Source of the DNA: Magicicada septendecula
Lineage: Eukaryota > Arthropoda > Insecta > Hemiptera > Cicadidae
Reading direction: 5' to 3'
Assembly: GCA_034769895.1 (NCBI GenBank)
Contig: CM068375.1
Span: forward strand, 250,521,542-250,585,541
DNA length: 64,000 bases
The position numbers and the translations under genes were made by a program. The notes beneath the pieces were generated by a model that worked only from the letters and a program-made list of their open reading frames with translations, had not been told where the DNA came from and did not search any database. Below are positions 59,128-64,000 of the stretch, piece by piece. Each line of letters opens with the position of its first letter. The stretch's first letter is position 1.

Positions 59128-60585
59128 TTACATCAGTGGGTAGCACCCGATGTCGTCGTCTGAGTCATCGTCGGAATCACATTCACTGCTATCATCGCCT
59201 GGGCACAAATTGATTATTAACTCCTGAACACTTTGGTCGTGCAATCCTTCACTCTCCCAGTCTGCGTCCATGGCTTTCTTGACATGTTGAACATACCTTG
59301 ACCACAATTCCGGTGTGACTTGGGCGACCGCCTCCATAAAAAGTTCCTTCACATCCTTCAGCTTGAAAGTTTTATTTCTTTCCTTCACGTACGCCTTCAA
59401 GTAAGACCAGACCATTTCTATAGCATTATAATGGCAATGGTAAGGTGGAAGCCTGATAACTTTGAACCCTAATTCGGTGGCTTTAGTGTCAATGGCATAT
59501 TTTGGAATTGGAGGCTTGTGTAATTTTACCAATTCGTAGATTTCTGGCTTCCGGAAGTCAGGGGGAAATGGAATTTTCTTCTCTTTCAGCCAGTAGATCA
59601 TTGCGGCTTTTGTTGAGCTTGAAGTTGGTGCTTTGTCTATTTTTCTGGAATGGTACGGAGCGTTGTCCATGTTTATCGTACTCGCAGGGGGTATTGCGGG
59701 GATTAGTGTATTAAAAAACCAGTTTTCAAAAACTTTATGGTCCATTTCTTCGTGATAATCTCCCGTCTTCTTTGACTCAAACACGAGTGGAGGAGCTTCG
59801 ATCCATCCTTTCTGGCTTCCAGTATGGCAAATTATCAATCTTTTCCCCTTGCCTAAGGGAGCATTCAATGTCCCCTTAACTGTATCGTCGGTCCATCCTT
59901 TGTCATTATGTACATTTTCATTTAACCATGTTTCATCTAGGAACACAACATTTTCAATATTTACATTTCGGACTTTACGTAAAAACTGGCATCTTAATAA
60001 AGCGATTGTAGGCTTTTCCATCAAAACCCTTCGGTTATTATACTTCTTGTAAACGAACCCCAAATCTCGTGCAATACGATGCAATGCCGTCTTCCCGCCG
60101 TCAAACAAACTCGCATTCTTCAACGAACTCACAAGTTTCTCGAGGGATGGTATCTCTCGCCGCTCGTAGTACTGCAGGATGTGCCGCCTTATGGCCGATT
60201 TCGCAAACTCGTCGAGGCCCGTCACTTTTCTATTTCGTTGTAGCCCTCCTGGTGTTTTCCTAGGCGTTGTTATTTTTATCTTCTTACAGGCTGAAACTTC
60301 ATTAACTACGTTGTCTTCTCTGTCGCTCGCATCATCTTCCACGGTCTCAGTTTCCTCCCGTAGCGCTGATTTCAATTGAGCATTTATCCGGGCGACGGTT
60401 CGTTTGGGAACACTACACGCTGATGAAACTCTTTCCAAAACTTTTCTTACATCCAATAGAGGCCCCATATTATTTTTTTCCATATAAAAATACTGTATCA
60501 CCGAAGCAACTATCGTTCTTGCTTGCGAATGTAACACTTGCTTAGACTTAGAGGACATAACTGTAACACTTAAACATCCACGCAC
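59128..60585 (-). CDS. DD82E transposase, intact 485 aa
   Basis: One uninterrupted frame from ATG 60585 to the stop ending at 59128; a second ATG nine codons in (MSSKSKQ) may be the real start. N-terminal helical DNA-binding region with SACSVPKRTVARINAQL and, after a basic linker (KKIKITTPRKTPGGLQRNRK), a second one (FAKSAIRRHILQYYERREIP). RNase H-like catalytic core: first Asp in VVFLDETWLNENV, second in TINMDNAPYHS, Glu in YNAIEMVWSYLK. Spacings are 89 and 82 residues, so D-89-D-82-E, far longer than the 34-41 of ordinary Tc1/mariner. The long insert holds a conserved-looking PFPPDFRKPEIYELV. Acidic tail (DDSSECDSDDDSDDD). Lies between inverted termini, about 1.5 kb from the left and 2.2 kb from the right. 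Intactness suggests recent activity. Confidence 0.93.
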   Translation of the reverse strand: MRGCLSVTVMSSKSKQVLHSQARTIVASVIQYFYMEKNNMGPLLDVRKVLERVSSACSVPKRTVARINAQLKSALREETETVEDDASDREDNVVNEVSACKKIKITTPRKTPGGLQRNRKVTGLDEFAKSAIRRHILQYYERREIPSLEKLVSSLKNASLFDGGKTALHRIARDLGFVYKKYNNRRVLMEKPTIALLRCQFLRKVRNVNIENVVFLDETWLNENVHNDKGWTDDTVKGTLNAPLGKGKRLIICHTGSQKGWIEAPPLVFESKKTGDYHEEMDHKVFENWFFNTLIPAIPPASTINMDNAPYHSRKIDKAPTSSSTKAAMIYWLKEKKIPFPPDFRKPEIYELVKLHKPPIPKYAIDTKATELGFKVIRLPPYHCHYNAIEMVWSYLKAYVKERNKTFKLKDVKELFMEAVAQVTPELWSRYVQHVKKAMDADWESEGLHDQSVQELIINLCPGDDSSECDSDDDSDDDIGCYPLM

Positions 60586-60970
60586 AGCACAACACCGACC
60601 ACATTACTAAGGAAAGCCACCGACAATAATGATGCTTTCGACACCCCCGACAGTGGCGCTTACTTACTACACAGGAAGTGAGTCATAGGGTTGTTTCGGC
60701 TAATATCTTTCATAACGACGCTTAGTCAAAACTAAACTCCGGACAGACTTCAAAATGTCGCTGAACAGCGGTTCATTGTAGCTTCGAGGTAGTTGGTAGA
60801 ATTAATAATAATTACGATAAAAAATAATTCAACCAGTTACCCGCACTTACATGAAGAAACTGTGAGGTTAAAAAGTAAGCTTATTTTAATTCTGGACTAA
60901 ATGTCACTATAGTATTGACGACTCGGAACACTAAGTTTTTTATAAGTAAAAACGTAAAGTTTTACCTTAC

Positions 60971-61015
60971 AGCCTAAACCGGCTTTCACCTTTAGAAGGC
61001 TTCATCAGAGGCTGC
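60971..61015 (-). ncRNA. Hammerhead-ribozyme-like motif, left Penelope copy
   Basis: Identical to 62230-62274, on the minus strand: helix I CAGCCT/AGGCTG, CTGATGA, helix II CCTT/AAGG, GAAA, minimal helix III (AG/TT, loop CCGG) and T before the helix I return. Confidence 0.6.
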
Positions 61016-61613
61016 CATAGGTAGCGTTGTCCGTCTTGTTGGCGACGGGATAGTTATTCGAAAGATTGAAGCTGTGTGTGTGTGGTGAGATGTGTTCGAA
61101 TAATGCGTGCGATTTGAATTGTGTCTGTTCGTTTAGGACGTCGTTTTTATTTGTTTTTGTGTGTTTGTATATTTCTAATTGTTCTAGAGTGTCTAGTTTT
61201 CGGCCTTTTGTGTGTACGTGTAGAATGTTCATGTTATTGTCGATGTTTTTATATGTGTGGTTTGCTTCAATGAGGTGGTTTGCAAAGGTAGATTCTGTAG
61301 TGGTGTGGAGTGCTTTTGTGTGTTCAATGTATCTCTGTTTGAAGCTACGTCCTGACTGGCCTATGTAGAATTTATTGCAAGTTGAGCAATTTAGCTTGTA
61401 TACACCAGGTAGATCGAATTTGTTTTGTGCTTTGGGCATGCGTTTTGATAGTGTGTGTTCTGTTTTGTTAGTAGTTTTGTAAGCGATTCTGTATCCTGCT
61501 TTTTTGAATTTGTGGGCAATTTTTTCAGTTTGTTTGTTGATGTATATTAGTGTTATGAATTTGTTGTTTTCTGTCTTTGTCTGTTGTTTGTTTTGTGTTT
61601 TGTGTAGGAGTTT
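61005..61613 (-). CDS. Penelope GIY-YIG endonuclease domain, left copy
   Basis: The C-terminal ~200 residues of a Penelope polyprotein. GIY-YIG signature as GVYKLNCSTCNKFYIGQSGR followed by SFKQRYIEH, with a CxxC before the YIG and His/Glu residues after (TFANHLIEANH, LEQLEIYKH). The reverse transcriptase is missing by 5' truncation, so there is no authentic start; the ATG-initiated frame reaches across the 17-bp spacer. It differs from the right copy at about two residues. Confidence 0.88.
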   Translation of the reverse strand, partial: KLLHKTQNKQQTKTENNKFITLIYINKQTEKIAHKFKKAGYRIAYKTTNKTEHTLSKRMPKAQNKFDLPGVYKLNCSTCNKFYIGQSGRSFKQRYIEHTKALHTTTESTFANHLIEANHTYKNIDNNMNILHVHTKGRKLDTLEQLEIYKHTKTNKNDVLNEQTQFKSHALFEHISPHTHSFNLSNNYPVANKTDNATYGSL

Positions 61614-61630
61614 ACTGACTATTGTTCTGC

Positions 61631-62239
61631 AAACTCCTACACAAAACACAAAACAAACAACAGACAAAGACAGAAAACAACAAATTCATAACACTAACAT
61701 ACATCAAAAAACAAACTGAAAAAATTGCCCACAAATTCAAAAAAGCAGGATACAGAATCGCTTACAAAACTACTAACAAAACAGAACACACACTATCAAA
61801 ACGCATGCCCAAAGCACAAAACAAATTCGATCTACCTGGTGTATACAAGCTAAATTGCTCAACTTGCAATAAATTCTACATAGGCCAGTCAGGACGTAGC
61901 TTCAAACAGAGATACATTGAACACACAAAAGCACTCCACACCACTACAGAATCTACCTTTGCAAACCACCTCATTGAAGCAAACCACACATATAAAAACA
62001 TCGACAATAACATGAACATTCTACACGTACACACAAAAGGCCGAAAACTAGACACTCTAGAACAATTAGAAATATACAAACACACAAAAACAAATAAAAA
62101 CGACGTCCTAAACGAACAGACACAATTCAAATCGCACGCATTATTCGAACACATCTCACCACACACACACAGCTTCAATCTTTCGAATAACTATCCCGTC
62201 GCCAACAAGACGGACAACGCTACCTATGGCAGCCTCTGA
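61631..62239 (+). CDS. Penelope GIY-YIG endonuclease domain, right copy
   Basis: Same domain as the left arm, on the plus strand: KAGYRIAYKTTNKTEHTLSK, GVYKLNCSTCNKFYIGQSGR, NVLN-type end KNDVLNEQTQFKSHALFEH, stop at 62237-62239. In complete Penelope elements this endonuclease, C-terminal to the reverse transcriptase, nicks target DNA. Here it is orphaned, without a promoter or upstream domain. Confidence 0.88.
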   Translation, partial: KLLHKTQNKQQTKTENNKFITLTYIKKQTEKIAHKFKKAGYRIAYKTTNKTEHTLSKRMPKAQNKFDLPGVYKLNCSTCNKFYIGQSGRSFKQRYIEHTKALHTTTESTFANHLIEANHTYKNIDNNMNILHVHTKGRKLDTLEQLEIYKHTKTNKNDVLNEQTQFKSHALFEHISPHTHSFNLSNNYPVANKTDNATYGSL

Positions 62240-62274
62240 TGAAGCCTTCTAAAGGTGAAAGCCGGTTTAGGCTG
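62230..62274 (+). ncRNA. Hammerhead-ribozyme-like motif, right Penelope copy
   Basis: 62230-62235 CAGCCT pairs with 62269-62274 AGGCTG; 62236-62242 CTGATGA; helix II formed by 62245-62248 CCTT and 62252-62255 AAGG; 62257-62260 GAAA; helix III of two pairs with loop CCGG; T62268 would be the cleavage nucleotide. Penelope-like elements are known to carry minimal hammerheads. One or two unpaired bases beside helix II (A62243, G62244) are a departure from the canonical core. Confidence 0.62.
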
Positions 62275-62809
62275 TAAGGTAAAACTTTACGTTTTTACTT
62301 ATAAAAAACTTAGTGTTCCGAGTCGTCAATACTATAGTGATATTTAGTTAAATAACGGACACGTCATGGACAACGAAATCCAAGAATTTAATTCTGGACT
62401 TACAAGTTTACATTTTAATTGATACATGCTGTGTATAAACACACTAAAAATAAATATAAAAATAAATCAACAATATATAACACACTTTGATGTCGAAATG
62501 TAACAAAAAAAAAATTAATGGTACCCGGTATATTAAATATAAAATACTACTATGCATGTTGAACATCATATATTATCATAATCATACCGTGTTTGGTGTA
62601 ATTTTTCTTGGAATTGCACGAAGTTTACAAATAAACTGATGTCAGTAGTTAAATTTTATATTTTGAAGAAGTAGCAATTACTCAATTAGGGCCCCAGTTA
62701 TGAGTCACTACCTGCCGGCCGGAGCGGACGCGAGCAGCTGCATTTGTGTGTGTGTGTGTGTACGGGTCTCCTAATCCCTTAGGTGCCACGCGAAAGCGAA
62801 TGGCATATA

Positions 62810-63536
62810 GGATACCTTCTTCTCTCCCCCCCCCCCCAAATTGCACTGTCTTTTGAGCAGTTTTATATTACTTCGTTGCCTTAAAGTTTCTCTCTTCGCT
62901 TGTTTTGTGTAACCTTTACACCTTTGAGATTTGCAACCACGTGACTGTAAGCAAAAAACTATAGTAGGGCCTATTATAAAAGATTATAGCGACAGCTCGT
63001 CTTACAAATACTCCACCGTTCAGGGATCGGAAGCATATTGCGGTGAGTTGGTGAACAATACAGTTGTCATACCAACTTGCGGTTGCTTGCTGACTTCAGC
63101 GTCATTCCCCCACCGTTTCGTCGCTGCAGATGCAGGTCTGATAGTCCGGGAACCTTTGCAGTCTTTGGAATAAGAGAAATATTCACACGTATAACGAAAG
63201 TAGACTTAACGGCACTATGTCTGCACCAATCAGATTATTACTTTCTGTGTGTCCTACCTATCATTAGTACAAATCACTTTATCGTTTTCAGTCGACGTGG
63301 ACTCGACTTTGCCACAATTATTATTTGTTCACCAACCGCAGCTTATAAGCTTCAAAGTAACCAGTCTGTCTCAATATGTGCATCAAAGCACATACTATCT
63401 CATTATTCTGCTGTCGGTGTAATGATGTGCACAAACATGACGAACTACGCTGATGAGAGATAAAATCTTAATTACGACCGATAACAATTGCTTTGATTCC
63501 CGGAGTTAACGGATTGAATGTGGGAGTAATAATCCA
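62810..63536. other. Intergenic, no gene seen
   Basis: A C-run at 62826-62838, then sequence with two overlapping frames of 80 and 128 codons that show no motif or splice context. Nothing assignable. Confidence 0.5.
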
Positions 63537-63760
63537 AGACCGTAACTGGATGACGTCAATCTTCTCCAATGTCTCCATCCGTTGCCCTCTCAGTGTAACC
63601 CCTCACATCCATTCTTCTGAGATCTTCTAGCAATCATCCAACAACCTTATCCTAGGTCGGCCCCTCTTTCTGCTTTTATATACTTACGCCCTCAGGATTT
63701 TCTTTGGCATACGCTGATCATCCGTCCGCTCTAGATGACCTATCCATTGTATTCACTGAG
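63537..63760 (-). mobile_element. LINE 3'-end fragment
   Basis: The reverse complement matches 40355-40560 (AATACAATGG.TAGGTCA, CCAAAGAAAATCCTGAGGGC, CCTAGGATAAG.TGGTTGGA). Same C-terminal polyprotein signature, decayed. Similarity fades beyond 63537 without a clear tail. Confidence 0.8.
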
Positions 63761-64000
63761 TTATATATTTTATGCAAACATATATAAAATTTCAAATATC
63801 TGTGACATTAAATGATCGCGATATCTCCGACAAAATCAGAAAGCCTGCAATTGTAAAGTTGGTATAACTTTTAACTTGTTGGTTCATCTTTTAACTTAGA
63901 TCGTAGAAACTTGCTAAGAAACGTCTTTTGGATATTCATCGTCTAAGGGACTAAGTTAAGAGTATGTATTCTGCTCGTTTTCGCTCTTCCTACAGAAATA
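63761..64000. other. Window end, no feature
   Basis: AT-rich sequence without recognisable content. Confidence 0.5.

Larger units (their letters stand above)
60899..62386. mobile_element. Penelope-like element inverted dimer with 14-bp target duplication
   Basis: Two 5'-truncated copies joined tail-out: the left on the minus strand (60899-61613), the right on the plus strand (61631-62386), separated by 17 bp. Both stop at the same internal point (AAACTCCTACACAAAACAC). The whole is bracketed by TTTAATTCTGGACT at 60885-60898 and 62387-62400. The right copy reaches the family 3' end (GGACAACGAAATCCAAGAA); the left lacks the last ~45 nt and overlaps the target by ACT. The two arms are nearly identical, so the insertion is young and the dimer entered as one event. 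It lies inside the DD82E element. Confidence 0.92.
57562..62809 (-). mobile_element. IS630/Tc1/mariner-group transposon with DD82E transposase
   Basis: Inverted ends of about 46 bp with two differences: GCCATTCGCTTTCGCGTGGC and ACCTAAGGGATTAG at 57566-57601 and inverted at 62770-62805, both beginning next to TATA, consistent with TA target duplication. It carries an intact minus-strand transposase (59128-60585), a reversed transposase fragment (58789-58952) and a Penelope inverted dimer (60899-62386). Without the dimer it is about 3.75 kb. The DD82E spacing agrees with the group called Sailor in the literature, as I recall it; membership needs a phylogeny. Confidence 0.88.

Noticed and set aside
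63077-63463. 128-codon plus-strand frame near the window end
   Set aside because: No motif, no homologous copy in the window, overlaps another frame of similar length, and no splice or start context.

Overview
The window is animal nuclear DNA, most likely from an arthropod and probably an insect with a large, repeat-rich genome. It is AT-rich, has very long CA/TG microsatellites, and carries Jockey-type LINE, Penelope, mariner, pogo, PIF/Harbinger and hAT remains together with short exons that have canonical splice sites. No bacterial or organellar genes, rRNA or tRNA genes were recognised.

One host gene was found. Six minus-strand exons between 34456 and 22338 assemble into a leucine-rich-repeat protein that I identify as LRR1, the CUL2 ubiquitin-ligase adaptor used to unload the replicative helicase. 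Its introns and 3' flank hold a Tigger-like element, a Penelope fragment, hAT-like MITEs, hairpin repeats and a partial duplicate of its own last exon.

Layout. 1-8390: a dispersed repeat family with ~158-bp tandem units, including a 7+7-unit inverted array at 1-2560, interrupted by a 3.0-kb pogo-like transposon (4184-7178). 8391-13050: gene-poor DNA, an AATTG-rich minisatellite and a Jockey-like LINE. 13521-18104: a DNA transposon with ~335-bp inverted termini encoding a FEN1/XPG-like nuclease and a cysteine-rich domain. 18280-22256: a decayed LINE, a 298-bp TG tract and a hAT-like MITE. 22338-34456: LRR1. 34838-43200: a palindromic mariner derivative, more 158-bp-unit repeats, a minisatellite split by a 2.2-kb insert, and LINE tails. 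43905-47594: an unassigned element with inverted ends. 47638-50468: a second pogo-like element with a PHD-like finger. 50849-53778: a PIF/Harbinger element whose two genes have interleaved exons. 54238-56101: three hAT-like MITEs, two of them nested. 57562-62809: a mariner-superfamily element with an intact DD82E transposase, holding a Penelope inverted dimer. 63537-63760: a LINE tail.

The strongest candidates for undescribed or little-described biology are the long-TIR nuclease element, the DD82E element, the Penelope inverted dimer with hammerhead-like motifs, and the interlocked Harbinger genes. Everything rests on reading the sequence by eye; no alignment, search or RNA evidence was available.
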